A stretch of 64,000 bases of DNA from Solibacillus sp. FSL H8-0538. Its GTDB lineage: Bacteria; Bacillota; Bacilli; Bacillales_A; Planococcaceae. The notes beneath the pieces are model-generated. The model worked only from the letters and a program-made list of their open reading frames with translations. It ran no database searches and was not told where the DNA came from. Position 1 is the first letter of the stretch. Each line of letters begins with the position of its first letter. A program made the position numbers and the translations under genes. The stretch spans positions 3,371,001 through 3,435,000 of the forward strand of contig NZ_JBBOPI010000001.1 in the NCBI RefSeq assembly GCF_038003525.1. Direction: 5' to 3'. Shown piece by piece: positions 1 through 10,164 of the stretch.

Positions 1-2800
1 GGTCATCTCCTTCTGCAAGCATCGTTTCTAAGTTCCCTTTTAATCCTAAGTGGTGGCCGATTAAAGTGCGCATATTTACATATGGATGCAAGTGAGCTAC
101 TGAATAACCAGGCTTCACGTGACGTGTTAAATCTTTTGGCAAGAACACATTTGCATCTTCAATCGTACGTACCGGTTTTTCAGTAAGTTCAACTTTCGGA
201 CGCGCTGCACGCTTCGCATCAGATTCTAAACGTTTTTCACGCGCATCACGAAGCGCTTCAATAAAGCCGTCGCGTTCATTTTTATTCATTAAACGGTTTG
301 CATAATCTAAGCCTTCCATCGCATCTTTTGCATAAATAACAGGGCCATCGTATTGATCGGCAATTTTGGTTTCCGTGAAGCGACGGGAAAGTGCTGCACC
401 ACCTACTAAAATCGGTACATCAATACCGGCTTCTTTAAAGTCTTGCGCCGTAATAACCATTTGTTGTGCTGATTTTACAAGCAACCCTGACAAACCGATG
501 AAATCTGGCTTTTCTTTTCGAATTACTTCAATTAAGGCAGACGGAGTAACTTTAATACCTAGATCAACTACTTTGTAGCCATTATTACTTAAAATAATAT
601 CTACTAGGTTTTTCCCGATATCATGTACATCTCCTTTAACTGTTGCAAGGACCATTTTCCCTTTACCAGAGCTATCATCCTCTTTTTTCTCCATGAACTG
701 CTCTAAATGAGCAACCGATGCCTTCATCACTCCGGCACTTTGAAGAACTTCCGCTACGATTAATTGGTTAGCATTAAAAAGACGACCAACTTCCGCCATC
801 CCTTCCATGAGTGGTCCATTAATAATATCTAGCGGTGAATCATACAGCTCCATGGCTGCATCTAGATCAGGGATTAACCCTTCTTTTGTACCTTCTAAAA
901 TATAATAAGCAAGACGACCTTCAACTGTTTTAGGAATGTCTGCCTCTGTTTTTTCTTTCTTCTTATCACGATAGAAATCAGTAAATACCGCCAAAGTTTC
1001 ATCATTCGTATTAAAAATCAAATCGTTCGCTAGCTTAATTTCTGCTTCTGGAATCGACGCGTAACGTTCTAGTTTTTCTGTATTTACAATCGCGTAATCA
1101 AGACCTGCTTGTGTACAGTGATATAAATACACCGCATTTAGCACTTCACGGCCAACTGGTGGCAAACCAAATGATACATTACTTACACCAAGGACCGTAA
1201 GACAACGTGGAAGCTTTTCTTTAATAAGGCGAATCCCTTCAATCGTTTCTTCTGCAGCACCTATGTATTGCTCGTCCCCTGTACCAACTGGGAACATCAG
1301 CGGATCAAAAATAATATCTTCCGGTGCTAAACCCCATTTTTCTGTAAGAAGCTTATACGAACGTTCCGCTACTTCAAGTTTACGCTCACGTGTAACGGCC
1401 ATCCCGACTTCATCAATTGTTCCAACAACTAGTGCCGCACCGTATTTTTTCACAAGTGGCATGACTGCATCAAAACGTTCCTCGCCGTCTTCTAGGTTAA
1501 TCGAGTTTATGATTGCTTTCCCTTGAGAGAACTTCAGTGCTTCTTCCATTACTTTCTCATCTGTTGAGTCAATAACTAAAGGCACCTTCACTTTTTTCAC
1601 AACTTCCTGCATGAAGTTGCGCATATCTTCTACTTCATCGCGGTCTGGGTTGGCTAAACAGATATCAATAACATGTGCCCCATTTTTCACTTGAGCACGC
1701 GCGATTTCTGCCGCTTCTTCAAATTTACCGTCAATAATTAAATTTTTAAATTTACGTGAGCCGATAACGTTCGTACGCTCACCAATAAATAATGGACGCA
1801 TTGAATCATCATATTGTAGCGGTTCAATTCCTGATACGACGTGGCCATGCGTATTTGTTTTTGGTTGGCGTGGTGCATGACTATCTACCGCTTGTCGGAT
1901 TGCTGCAATATGAGCAGGTGTTGTTCCGCAGCAGCCCCCCACAATATTTAACCAGCCTTTTTCTGCAAAGCCTTGTAGCTTTTTCGATAAAGAATCTGGC
2001 GTTTCATGATAGCAGCCTTCCTCATCGGGTAAGCCGGCATTCGGATAACAGCTAATATAGCCTGTAGATAATTCTGCAAGTGAACGAATATGATCCGTCA
2101 TAAATTCTGGACCTGTCGCACAGTTTAAGCCGACAGATAGAGGTTTAATATGTTCAATTGAAATATAGAATGCTTCAATTGACTGACCTGCAAGCGTTGT
2201 TCCCATTGGCTCAATTGTGCCGGAAATCATAACCGGCAGCTCTTTTCCTAACTCATCGAAGGCACGACGAACAGCAAGTGTTCCTGCTTTAACGTTCAGC
2301 ATATCCTGACTTGTTTCAAGCAGTAGTAAATCCGAACCCGCTTCGATTAACGCCTTTGCCTGAACGTAAAAGTTTTCTTCTAATTCATCGAATGAAATAC
2401 CACCAGTAACAGATAACGTTTTTGTCGTAGGACCCATTGCGCCTGCAACAAAACGTGGCCAGTCGGATGTTGAAAATTCCTTGGCAGCCTCTACTGCAAT
2501 TTCGACAGCACGCGTATTAATTTCTACAGCCTTATCACCTAAATCATATTCATTTAATACGAGTGGTGTCCCACCGAACGTATTCGTACAAATAATATCT
2601 GCCCCTGCTTCAAGATAAGCGCGATGTACTTTACCGAGAACATCTGGACGTGTCAGTACTAGGTTTTCGTTACAGCCATCTAAGTCCTCGCCACCGAAAT
2701 CTTCATACGTTAAATTTTCATTTTGCAGCATTGTTCCCATTGCGCCATCGATTACTAAAATTCGTTTTTGAAGTTGTTCTTGTATTGGATGGTTAAGCAT
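1..2800 (-). CDS. metH: Cobalamin-dependent methionine synthase MetH, C-terminus cut by window edge
   Basis: Transfers a methyl group from 5-methyl-THF to homocysteine through cobalamin; cytoplasmic. About 933 codons are open without a stop to base 1. In order I read an N-terminal homocysteine-binding domain with the zinc motif GGCCGTTP, a pterin-binding domain (LFIGERTNVIGS), and near residue 720 the B12-binding signature GDVHDIGKN with GLSGLL further on. The activation domain would lie beyond the window. The ATG at 2800 overlaps the stop of the upstream yitJ-like gene by 8 bases, so the two are translationally coupled and share the SAM riboswitch at about 4.8 kb. Identity is clear from the domain order. 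Confidence 0.97.
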   Translation of the reverse strand, partial: MLNHPIQEQLQKRILVIDGAMGTMLQNENLTYEDFGGEDLDGCNENLVLTRPDVLGKVHRAYLEAGADIICTNTFGGTPLVLNEYDLGDKAVEINTRAVEIAVEAAKEFSTSDWPRFVAGAMGPTTKTLSVTGGISFDELEENFYVQAKALIEAGSDLLLLETSQDMLNVKAGTLAVRRAFDELGKELPVMISGTIEPMGTTLAGQSIEAFYISIEHIKPLSVGLNCATGPEFMTDHIRSLAELSTGYISCYPNAGLPDEEGCYHETPDSLSKKLQGFAEKGWLNIVGGCCGTTPAHIAAIRQAVDSHAPRQPKTNTHGHVVSGIEPLQYDDSMRPLFIGERTNVIGSRKFKNLIIDGKFEEAAEIARAQVKNGAHVIDICLANPDRDEVEDMRNFMQEVVKKVKVPLVIDSTDEKVMEEALKFSQGKAIINSINLEDGEERFDAVMPLVKKYGAALVVGTIDEVGMAVTRERKLEVAERSYKLLTEKWGLAPEDIIFDPLMFPVGTGDEQYIGAAEETIEGIRLIKEKLPRCLTVLGVSNVSFGLPPVGREVLNAVYLYHCTQAGLDYAIVNTEKLERYASIPEAEIKLANDLIFNTNDETLAVFTDFYRDKKKEKTEADIPKTVEGRLAYYILEGTKEGLIPDLDAAMELYDSPLDIINGPLMEGMAEVGRLFNANQLIVAEVLQSAGVMKASVAHLEQFMEKKEDDSSGKGKMVLATVKGDVHDIGKNLVDIILSNNGYKVVDLGIKVTPSALIEVIRKEKPDFIGLSGLLVKSAQQMVITAQDFKEAGIDVPILVGGAALSRRFTETKIADQYDGPVIYAKDAMEGLDYANRLMNKNERDGFIEALRDAREKRLESDAKRAARPKVELTEKPVRTIEDANVFLPKDLTRHVKPGYSVAHLHPYVNMRTLIGHHLGLKGNLETMLAEGDD

Positions 2801-4640
2801 TTGTTTTTACTCCTTTGTTTTGCGCATCAAGTTCTTTTACATAGTCCATTAATTGAAGCGTCATATCGTATCGTAAAAACGGCGTAATTAAATAAATGCC
2901 GTTGAAATATTCACAAGCTGTATCTAGTAGTTCTTTAGCGATTGCTATACCTTCAAAGGTTGCAGCTACTTTATCCTCGCCACATGCTTCCATACGCGCA
3001 AGTACTTCTTCCGACAATTTAATGCCTGGTACTTCATGATGCAGGAATTCAGCGCTTCGGAATGAAGTTAATGGCATAATCCCAATATAAATCGGCGTTT
3101 CTAAATGCTTCGTTGCCTCATAAATCTCAACAATTTTTTCTTTTGAATATACCGGCTGCGAAATAAAATAATCTGCACCGTGTTCAATTTTCTTCTCTAA
3201 ACGTGCAACTGCTCGATCTAACACACGAACATTCGGATTAAATGCAGCTGCTACTGAGAAGCTTGCTTTTTTACGAAGTGGCTTACCAGAGAAGGAAATA
3301 CCTTCGTTTAACTGCTTAATAAGGGAGATTAGTTCCATTGAAGAAACATCGTACACACTAGTTGCTCCTGGGAAGTCCCCTACCTTTGTTGGATCGCCTG
3401 TTACTGCTAAAATATCATGTAGTTCAAGCGCATCAAGCCCCATAATATGTGATTGCAAACCTATTAAATTACGGTCGCGGCAAGTAATATGAGGTAATGC
3501 GCGAATTCCATGCTGTAGTTTTAAAATCGACGCCATCGCAATATTACTAATACGCGGTGAAGCTAGCGAGTTATCTGCCATCATAATGACATCCGCACCG
3601 GCAGTATATAATTCCTTTGCCCCTTTGACAAAGCCATCAATTTCTAAGTGACGTGGTGTATCCAACTCCACAATGACTGAACGCTCACGCTTCGCCTTCA
3701 CATGAAGCGGTTCTTGTTTTGGTGGTTCTGGTACGCGTACAAACTCTACGCTTACTGGCTTAATTTCTTTAGCTGCAAGCGGCTTTATATTCGCTAAATG
3801 TTCTTTAACCGCTTTAATATGCTTCGGGGTCGTTCCACAACAACCGCCAATTAAACGCACACCTTGGCCAACTAGCTCCACGGCTGCACGCGCAAAATAA
3901 TCCGCTTCTGATTCGTACACAACGCGCCCATCTTCTACATCAAGTAAAGATGCATTTGGATACGCAGACAGGTACGCTGTTTTTGGTAGCTGTACGCCTT
4001 CAAATGCTTGAATTGTATGGAAAGGACCTAAACGGCAGTTGCTCCCAACAATATCTGCACCGATATGATCTAACTCATACAATGCACTATTTAGCGTCAT
4101 ACCATTTTGTAATCTACCTGGCTCATGCATTGATACTTGGGCAATAATGGGTAAATCCGTTAATGTACGTAGCAATTGTACAGATGCTGATAATTCATCG
4201 AAATCATAATACGTTTCTAGTAAAAATCCGTCCGGCTCACCTGCAAGTAACACTTCGGCCTGCTCACGAAATGCTGCTAAAATCTCTTCAAGCGTTGTAT
4301 CGCTTTTACGAATGCCACGAATACCACCAATTGTTGCAAGCACAAACTGTCCACCTGGTGCAGCTGCACGTTTTGCTATTTCAAGTGCGGCGCGGTTAAA
4401 TTCTGCTACCCGTCCCTCGTAACCGTAACGAGCTAGTTTAATCGCATTGGCGCCATATGTATTTGTTTGAATGATATCTGCACCAGCTGCAATGTATTCA
4501 CCGTGGATTTTTTCAATAATTTCCGGTCGGGCAACATTCATTTCCTCATGGCAATAATCTAAGCCATATGAATACAGTAGCGTACCAATCGCACCATCTG
4601 CTGTTAACACACGTGTTTGTAACGTTTCAAGCAATCCCAT
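2793..4640 (-). CDS. yitJ: Bifunctional homocysteine S-methyltransferase / methylenetetrahydrofolate reductase
   Basis: A 615-residue fusion. Residues 1 to about 300 form a Hcy-methyltransferase domain with the zinc cysteines GSNC and GGCCGTTP. Residues about 320 to 610 form a MetF-like methylene-THF reductase domain (motifs ALPHITCRD and FISQPVYS). It supplies 5-methyl-THF and can methylate homocysteine, feeding methionine synthesis with the downstream metH. This fused form is known from Bacillales as YitJ. The ATG at 4640 opens the operon, directly behind an S-box leader with an intrinsic terminator, so expression should rise when SAM is low. Length and domain order are normal. Confidence 0.95.
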   Translation of the reverse strand: MGLLETLQTRVLTADGAIGTLLYSYGLDYCHEEMNVARPEIIEKIHGEYIAAGADIIQTNTYGANAIKLARYGYEGRVAEFNRAALEIAKRAAAPGGQFVLATIGGIRGIRKSDTTLEEILAAFREQAEVLLAGEPDGFLLETYYDFDELSASVQLLRTLTDLPIIAQVSMHEPGRLQNGMTLNSALYELDHIGADIVGSNCRLGPFHTIQAFEGVQLPKTAYLSAYPNASLLDVEDGRVVYESEADYFARAAVELVGQGVRLIGGCCGTTPKHIKAVKEHLANIKPLAAKEIKPVSVEFVRVPEPPKQEPLHVKAKRERSVIVELDTPRHLEIDGFVKGAKELYTAGADVIMMADNSLASPRISNIAMASILKLQHGIRALPHITCRDRNLIGLQSHIMGLDALELHDILAVTGDPTKVGDFPGATSVYDVSSMELISLIKQLNEGISFSGKPLRKKASFSVAAAFNPNVRVLDRAVARLEKKIEHGADYFISQPVYSKEKIVEIYEATKHLETPIYIGIMPLTSFRSAEFLHHEVPGIKLSEEVLARMEACGEDKVAATFEGIAIAKELLDTACEYFNGIYLITPFLRYDMTLQLMDYVKELDAQNKGVKTNA

Positions 4641-4707
4641 ACTATTTCCTCACTCTCATTCCACACGATTTATTTACTGTATTTTCAGTCTTTTTCATCT
4701 ATAATAA

Positions 4708-4733
4708 AAAGCCTTCTTGTTTAAGAAGGCTTT
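4708..4733 (-). terminator. Intrinsic terminator of the SAM riboswitch
   Basis: An 11-bp perfect stem (AAAGCCTTCTT with AAGAAGGCTTT) followed on the minus strand by a T-rich run. It lies between the S-box aptamer and the yitJ-like start, the usual place for the S-box expression platform. Confidence 0.9.
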
Positions 4734-4742
4734 ACACATTGT

Positions 4743-4855
4743 AAATTTAGTTCCCTCTCATCTACAGGCATTAATAGCCTACTGGATTTAGCACCTGACA
4801 AATGTTGGTTGCTGAAGCTTCATTGGGCCAGTCCCTCTGCTTCTCTCGATAAGAA
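4743..4855 (-). promoter_or_regulatory. SAM-I (S-box) riboswitch aptamer
   Basis: Read on the minus strand the leader has the S-box landmarks in order: CTTATCGAGAGAAGCAGAGG, then GACTGGCCC, GAAGCTTCAGCAACC, GGTGCTAAATCC and GATGAGAGG. These are the conserved P1 to P4 elements of SAM-I aptamers. With the terminator at 4708-4733 it should switch off the yitJ-metH operon when SAM is plentiful. Confidence 0.96.
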
Positions 4856-4949
4856 ATATATGAATTTTTGAAATAATTAAAAGAATCATAACTTTATATA
4901 AGAAGAACGTCAAGACTATTTAACCGAATAAAGCGGAAGCTAGTTTAAT

Positions 4950-6338
4950 CTACTTGATTATTGTAATAATTTGGTCTGCCGTTTTTCTACCATTTTGAAT
5001 GCAAGCACCAATTCCTACACCAAAATAAGAACAGCCCGCAAGCAGTAGATTGGGATACCGTTTTTCTAGATCTTCTACTACAACACCTAACGCTTCATTA
5101 TGTGCTAAATCATAGCGCGGCATTTGATGTATCCACTTTGTCACATTGACTACTTTCGGTGCCTCTTCAATGCCAAGGCTTAAACGAATATCCTCTCGCG
5201 CAACTTGTGTCAACTGTTCATCTGTCATTGCAGCTAGCTCTTCGTAGTGTGGATTACTATTTTTATAAAATAATCGTACAAGTAAATTACCTGAGGCCGA
5301 TGTATGCTTCCATTTACGGCTCGTCCAAGTTGAAGCGTTACATACTAAATCACTATTATATGAAACGATAAACCCTGTCCCATCAGCTGGTAAAATGCTA
5401 TCAGGTACATCAAAACCTAGATACATCGTCAATACGGAAGCTGTTGTGAATTTTTTCAAGCTTGTATCTATCGCCTCATCTACTAATACCGAGCGCACCG
5501 TTTCATTTGGCACAGCAAGCACGACAACATCCGCAGTTATTGTCTCGCCATTTGCTAGTACTACATCATATTGCTCGCCATTTTTGACAACACGCTCTGT
5601 TGCAGTATTTTTAAAAAACTCAACTTCAGGTAAGCTTTCCTCTAAACGATCAATTAAAGCAGGCAGTCCTGTGCGGAATGAAATGAATTTTTTATTATTC
5701 GCTTTTTCAAACTGCTCACGGTTCTCCTCAAAACCTTTAATAATTGAACCGTAGTTATTTTTATAGTCCACTAAATATGGTAATGTGGATGCTAGTGATA
5801 GCTGATATAAATCCCCGGAATAGACCCCCGCAAGCACTGGCGCAACCTGTTTCTGTACGAGCTCTTCACCCAAGAAATAATCAAGGAACTCTCCAATGGA
5901 ACTTTCCTTCGTGAAGTTTGTATTTGGCAATTCAAAATCTTGCAAAGCACGTTTTTTGCCTTCCTCTGAAACTAATGTGCTCGCCATTAATGACTCTACA
6001 TTCATCGGAATCCCGAACGTCGAACCCGCTGGAATTGCATGTAATTCATTATTTGTATGAATATATGAAATGCCTGTTTCGTTATAAACAAGCTCTTGTT
6101 CAAAGTTTAGTTCACGCACAAGTTCAAGTACTCCCGGATGGCGTGCAACGATTGAATCTGCGCCCGTCTCCATAATAAAGCCTTGTTCCTGCTCAGAATG
6201 AATTTTGCCACCTAAATACGCATTTTTCTCCAATAAAATTAAACGTGCCTCTATTCCTTGTTCAACCATCTGCCTTTTTACATAATGCATTGTACATAAG
6301 CCCGTAATGCCGCCACCGACAACAACAACTGTTTTCAT
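4950..6338 (-). CDS. cgoX: Coproporphyrinogen/protoporphyrinogen oxidase (HemY/CgoX family)
   Basis: FAD-dependent oxidase of late heme synthesis; in Gram-positives this family oxidises coproporphyrinogen III. The N-terminus carries the dinucleotide-binding motif VVVGGGITGL followed by an acidic residue in LLEKNAYLGGK. The C-terminus has the flavin-contacting stretch LLLAGCSYFGVGIGACI. The TTG nine bases further upstream abuts GGGAG too closely, so I prefer the ATG at 6338, which has about 9 bases of spacing. Length is about 462 residues, normal for the family. It stands alone here, without hemE/hemH. Confidence 0.9.
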   Translation of the reverse strand: MKTVVVVGGGITGLCTMHYVKRQMVEQGIEARLILLEKNAYLGGKIHSEQEQGFIMETGADSIVARHPGVLELVRELNFEQELVYNETGISYIHTNNELHAIPAGSTFGIPMNVESLMASTLVSEEGKKRALQDFELPNTNFTKESSIGEFLDYFLGEELVQKQVAPVLAGVYSGDLYQLSLASTLPYLVDYKNNYGSIIKGFEENREQFEKANNKKFISFRTGLPALIDRLEESLPEVEFFKNTATERVVKNGEQYDVVLANGETITADVVVLAVPNETVRSVLVDEAIDTSLKKFTTASVLTMYLGFDVPDSILPADGTGFIVSYNSDLVCNASTWTSRKWKHTSASGNLLVRLFYKNSNPHYEELAAMTDEQLTQVAREDIRLSLGIEEAPKVVNVTKWIHQMPRYDLAHNEALGVVVEDLEKRYPNLLLAGCSYFGVGIGACIQNGRKTADQIITIIK

Positions 6339-6437
6339 CTCTAACAACTCCCTATACGCACTAAAATCTCCCTTAAGTATAATCGTTTTTCTTCTATAAT
6401 AGACAGCTAGTGTTTTACAAAATTCGCACGAAAAAAA

Positions 6438-6469
6438 ATGAGCGTCAACAAAACTCTGTCATCGCTCAT
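6438..6469 (-). terminator. Terminator after hemAT
   Basis: A 7-bp stem ATGAGCG/CGCTCAT, followed on the minus strand by a run of T. It lies just below the hemAT stop at 6486. Confidence 0.75.
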
Positions 6470-6485
6470 AATTGCTTGTGTTCGC

Positions 6486-7775
6486 TTACTTTAATTCCTG
6501 CGCCACAATAGCTAATGTATCCGCTGAGTGTGTCACCTCATCAAACGCCATACCCAACTCTAAAATAACATCACAAATTTGATTCACTTCTTGTTCCATT
6601 AAACTGTTTTGCTCTTTTGTTTCATGTAGCGCCTGCACAATATGTGAAAATTTCTGTTCTGTTCCATTCATACTCTGCTCACCCGACGTTACTGCACTCT
6701 GAATTTGTTTTAAGGATTCCATCAATTTATTTGTTCTCATATTTGTATTATGCAAGAGCTCTGCTACATTTGTGGCAGATTCCTTCGTTTGCTCCGATAG
6801 CTTACGAACTTCACCCGCAACAACACCAAAGCCTTTTCCTGCTTCTCCAGCGCGGGCTGCTTCAATGGCTGCGTTTAACGATAATAGATTCGTTTGGTTA
6901 GCAATAGTCGTGACGATACCCATGATCGATTCCATCTCTTTAGAAATCTCTACAAGCATTTCAATTTCAAGGGCAATATGTTGAACCGACAAATTTATAT
7001 CTGACATACTAGTCGATTGCTGCTGTAACTGCTCTTTCCCCTCATTCGCTTGAACTGCTGCTACGCTTGACATTTCAATCGCCTTTTTCGCATAAGCAAT
7101 CATTTCTTCTGACTGGGAAGTGAGCTGATGGAACGAGGCGTTCGTTTGCTCTGAAATAGCCGCGAGACTTTCGGTTGACTCGATAATGGAATTTCCAAGG
7201 CGTTGCTTCCCATTTTCCATCTCTTGCTTCATCTTATCAATAACTGCTTCAAAAGCTTCTAAAACGAGTTGTTGCTCAAAGTTTAAGATTTTCGAAATTG
7301 CTCCCAGTGTAGCAAATTGTATTTCTGGATTGCTAATATTTTTTTGAACAAGCGCCATAAGTTCAATAAATAGATTTTGGAAGGCCCCTATATACCACTG
7401 CGTTCTTAAACCAATATGCACATGGACTTGCGCAATACGCGTTCGCTTTTCAAAATATATGGCATCAATACTACCATCAAACATTTCACAAATATGCTTA
7501 CGCAGTGTAACCTTTAAACGATCAATAGAACTATGGTCATTAATAATTTTCGTAAGGCTCGATTCCATGCCGAGCGTACGATAAAAAGAATCCACGATGG
7601 TGCCAATATTGTTATCAACATTTGGTTTAAACGACTTTAAATACCGCAAATCATCAGTTGTTAAATTTAACATATCAATTTGCTTTTTAATTTTTAAGTT
7701 GCTCGAGCAGTCTAGTTTAACATGGAATACGCTCATATCAATTTGTTGATGCTCTTTTTTTTTCTTGATGAACAT
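6486..7775 (-). CDS. hemAT: HemAT-like globin-coupled aerotaxis transducer
   Basis: Soluble oxygen-sensing chemoreceptor, 429 residues, close to the 432 of B. subtilis HemAT. Residues about 15 to 185 form a globin sensor domain; His118 in the segment [11 protein letters not shown] is the likely proximal heme ligand by alignment from memory. The C-terminal half is an MCP signalling domain with the hairpin tip motif [17 protein letters not shown], which contacts CheA and CheW. No membrane segment is present. It is a single gene with its own terminator; I see no clear promoter. Confidence 0.93.
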   Translation of the reverse strand: MFIKKKKEHQQIDMSVFHVKLDCSSNLKIKKQIDMLNLTTDDLRYLKSFKPNVDNNIGTIVDSFYRTLGMESSLTKIINDHSSIDRLKVTLRKHICEMFDGSIDAIYFEKRTRIAQVHVHIGLRTQWYIGAFQNLFIELMALVQKNISNPEIQFATLGAISKILNFEQQLVLEAFEAVIDKMKQEMENGKQRLGNSIIESTESLAAISEQTNASFHQLTSQSEEMIAYAKKAIEMSSVAAVQANEGKEQLQQQSTSMSDINLSVQHIALEIEMLVEISKEMESIMGIVTTIANQTNLLSLNAAIEAARAGEAGKGFGVVAGEVRKLSEQTKESATNVAELLHNTNMRTNKLMESLKQIQSAVTSGEQSMNGTEQKFSHIVQALHETKEQNSLMEQEVNQICDVILELGMAFDEVTHSADTLAIVAQELK

Positions 7776-8153
7776 GTTTGTTCACGCCACTTTCATTTGA
7801 TATTAACTGTGCGTATTTTTCCCTTTATATACAAGAAAAATAACCTTACCACTAAAGTTAAATAAGGACTTTATAACTACTTTAAGCGAAAATTCAATAT
7901 AACCCTTCAATAGTATAATATTCCCTCAGTATATAAATAAAGAAAAATATCATCGAAAGTAAAAAAATTACAGACATTTTCATTCTAAACTTGAACCATT
8001 TAATGTTGAATACTAAATTCACGCTATTTTTTTACATAAATACGTAGAAAAAACTGAGAAGACTATCAATTTTGAAGAACGCTAATAGTCTTCTATTACT
8101 TTTCGCGCTATTAAATGGTGCGTAATTTTCACACTTCGCATTATTCATTTTGT
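7776..8153. other. Gene-free AT-rich interval
   Basis: No credible reading frame. The only structure I see is a 10-bp inverted repeat at 8057-8094 (AGAAGACTAT with ATAGTCTTCT), which could end transcription of the Sel1 gene on the minus strand. Confidence 0.6.
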
Positions 8154-9032
8154 TTAATCAAAATCTGCCTCGCCTATTTGCTGTATGGCAGCTTCTCGCC
8201 ACTTTTCTGCTTCTAAATGATTTACTGCAATGCCGTTACCTTGCTCATAAAGCTCGGCAATATTAAGCTTTGCATGGTAATCCCCAAGCAGTGATGCCTG
8301 TTTATAATAGCGAATTGCCTTTTCAGTATTTTGTGTGACACCAATACCATGCTCATAAAAATAACCAATATTATAAATCGAATCAATATTAAACTGTGTA
8401 GCCGCACGCTCAAACCATTCAAGTGCAGCATCGTAATTTTGTGGCTGTCCCAGAAGACCTTCAAAATAAACAGTTCCTACGCGGTATTGCGCATCAACAT
8501 AGCCGCCCTCCGCTGCCTGTATATAATATGAAAAAGCACGCTGCTTGTCCGTCTCCATGCCAAGTCCTTGCTCACACATAATACCGAGCGAAAACATCGC
8601 CTCTACTACTCCAGCATCCGCCGCTCTAGTAAACCAACTAAAGGCTAGTTCTTCATTCACGTCTACCCCTTCGCCGTTGAAATACATATCCGCTAAATTA
8701 TTGGCTGCATCTGCATGCCCTTGCTCAGCCGCGCATGTATAAAGACGCAACGCCTCCTGCTCATTTTCTTCAACTCCGAGACCTTCAATATAGCAATTGG
8801 CTAACTCATACTGTGCGTCATTATAACCGAGCTGCGCCGCTCGTTTCAGCCAGACGCTCATCGCACCATACAACTCATAGCTACGATGAAATAACGCAAT
8901 GTCTACCATCGCTTCCATATTTCCAGCCACAGCATTCTGAAAGCATTGTAAAAGTGTCTCGATTTCCTGCTCATCTGTAATAGTTAAAGTTGTTCTTACA
9001 AGCTGTTCAAATTTATATTGGTCGTAAAACAA
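8154..9032 (-). CDS. Sel1-repeat (tetratricopeptide-like) protein
   Basis: A 292-residue soluble protein made largely of about six Sel1-type repeats of roughly 36 residues. The repeating signature is A-x-x-x-x-A-x-x-G with G-x-G-V/M, for example CYIEGLGVEENEQEALR, MYFNGEGVDVNEE and YFEHGIGVTQNTE. Such repeats act as protein-interaction scaffolds; no catalytic motif is visible and the partner is unknown. The start appears to be TTG at 9032 behind a modest GAGTGAT ribosome site. It lies 32 bases downstream of the LysR gene on the same strand and could be cotranscribed with it. Confidence 0.85.
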   Translation of the reverse strand: MFYDQYKFEQLVRTTLTITDEQEIETLLQCFQNAVAGNMEAMVDIALFHRSYELYGAMSVWLKRAAQLGYNDAQYELANCYIEGLGVEENEQEALRLYTCAAEQGHADAANNLADMYFNGEGVDVNEELAFSWFTRAADAGVVEAMFSLGIMCEQGLGMETDKQRAFSYYIQAAEGGYVDAQYRVGTVYFEGLLGQPQNYDAALEWFERAATQFNIDSIYNIGYFYEHGIGVTQNTEKAIRYYKQASLLGDYHAKLNIAELYEQGNGIAVNHLEAEKWREAAIQQIGEADFD

Positions 9033-9064
9033 TTCGCATCACTCGCTTTCGTATGTATTGGTCC

Positions 9065-9958
9065 TTATATCTCGCCTTTATTTGTTAAATACTCCACTAA
9101 ATATTCCTTAAATTCTGTTGCTGCTGGCGACAAATAACGATTTTTTGCCCAAGACACACCAATTTTCCGGTAGCAAGGTGGCCAACTAACTCGCAATTTT
9201 TTCACATTAAAATGATCCAACCCTTTAATATCAGGAATAACCGACACACCTAATCCCGCACCAACGAAGCCGGCAACCGTATGCATCTCTTCTCCAGCAA
9301 AAGTTGTATGTTGTGTAACGCCTACTTTTGCAAAAAATTCATCGACAATTTGGCGCAGTGAATTCCCTTTCTTTATCGAAATGAACGGCTCATCCTTAAT
9401 TTCTTCTAATGCAATCGTTTCACGCTCAGCAAAGCGATGCGTTTTCGGTACGATGACAAATAATTCTTCGGTCCATAATTCAATCGTTTCAATTTCAATA
9501 AGTCTCGATTCGATTTTTTGAGACAAGCAAAGATCAATTGCCCCCTCCTCTAATCGCTTCAATAAACTCAGTGAAGTTGCCTGCGTTAATGAAAAATGCA
9601 TATTCGGATACTTTGATGCAGTGGATGCCATCAACTCTGGCACAACTTCCATCCCTAATGTATGAATAAATCCGAACGCCACTTCCCCATAACCTGGGCG
9701 CACAAAGTTATCAAATTCTTCCTTCACTTTTTCGTATTCGTCCAAAATAACATCCACACTACGTAAAAATAGCTCCCCAAATCGATTTAAATAGATCGAG
9801 CGTCCTTGGCGATCAAATAACGGAACGCCAAGCTCCTTTTCAATGTTTGAAATGGACTTACTTAACGCCGGTTGGGAAATGCTTAACTTCTCTGCGGCAC
9901 GTGTCATATGTTGCATCGTAGCAACGGTTTTGAAGTATTCCAACTGCTGAATTTCCAT
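9065..9958 (-). CDS. LysR-family transcriptional regulator
   Basis: 297 residues with the classic LysR layout: an N-terminal winged helix-turn-helix (MEIQQLEYFKTVATMQHMT, then AAEKLSISQPALSKSI) and a C-terminal substrate-binding domain ending LVEYLTNKGEI. The start ATG has a good GAGGTG site. The gene is divergent from the esterase at 10165, with about 200 bases between the starts. That shared region holds two direct GATAGAAA motifs and a TTGTA...TACAA-type dyad near 10.02 kb, so control of the esterase is plausible but unproven. Confidence 0.93.
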   Translation of the reverse strand: MEIQQLEYFKTVATMQHMTRAAEKLSISQPALSKSISNIEKELGVPLFDRQGRSIYLNRFGELFLRSVDVILDEYEKVKEEFDNFVRPGYGEVAFGFIHTLGMEVVPELMASTASKYPNMHFSLTQATSLSLLKRLEEGAIDLCLSQKIESRLIEIETIELWTEELFVIVPKTHRFAERETIALEEIKDEPFISIKKGNSLRQIVDEFFAKVGVTQHTTFAGEEMHTVAGFVGAGLGVSVIPDIKGLDHFNVKKLRVSWPPCYRKIGVSWAKNRYLSPAATEFKEYLVEYLTNKGEI

Positions 9959-10164
9959 TTACTACACCTCACATCATTCATAACTTTTTGGAATCAAAAC
10001 GATAGAAATAATAAATTGTACTTATGTATTAATACAACTATAATAAGCGATAGAAACAACATTTCATATCAAAATTAATTTTAAATTTCAAGTCTTTTCA
10101 AATAAATTTCTCATTATCGACATAATTTCAGACACAATTACATAACACAAAAGGAGTTTATAAA

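Noticed and set aside
1263..2055. Plus-strand frames opposite metH
   Set aside because: They are antisense to a continuous conserved MetH frame and lack ribosome sites.
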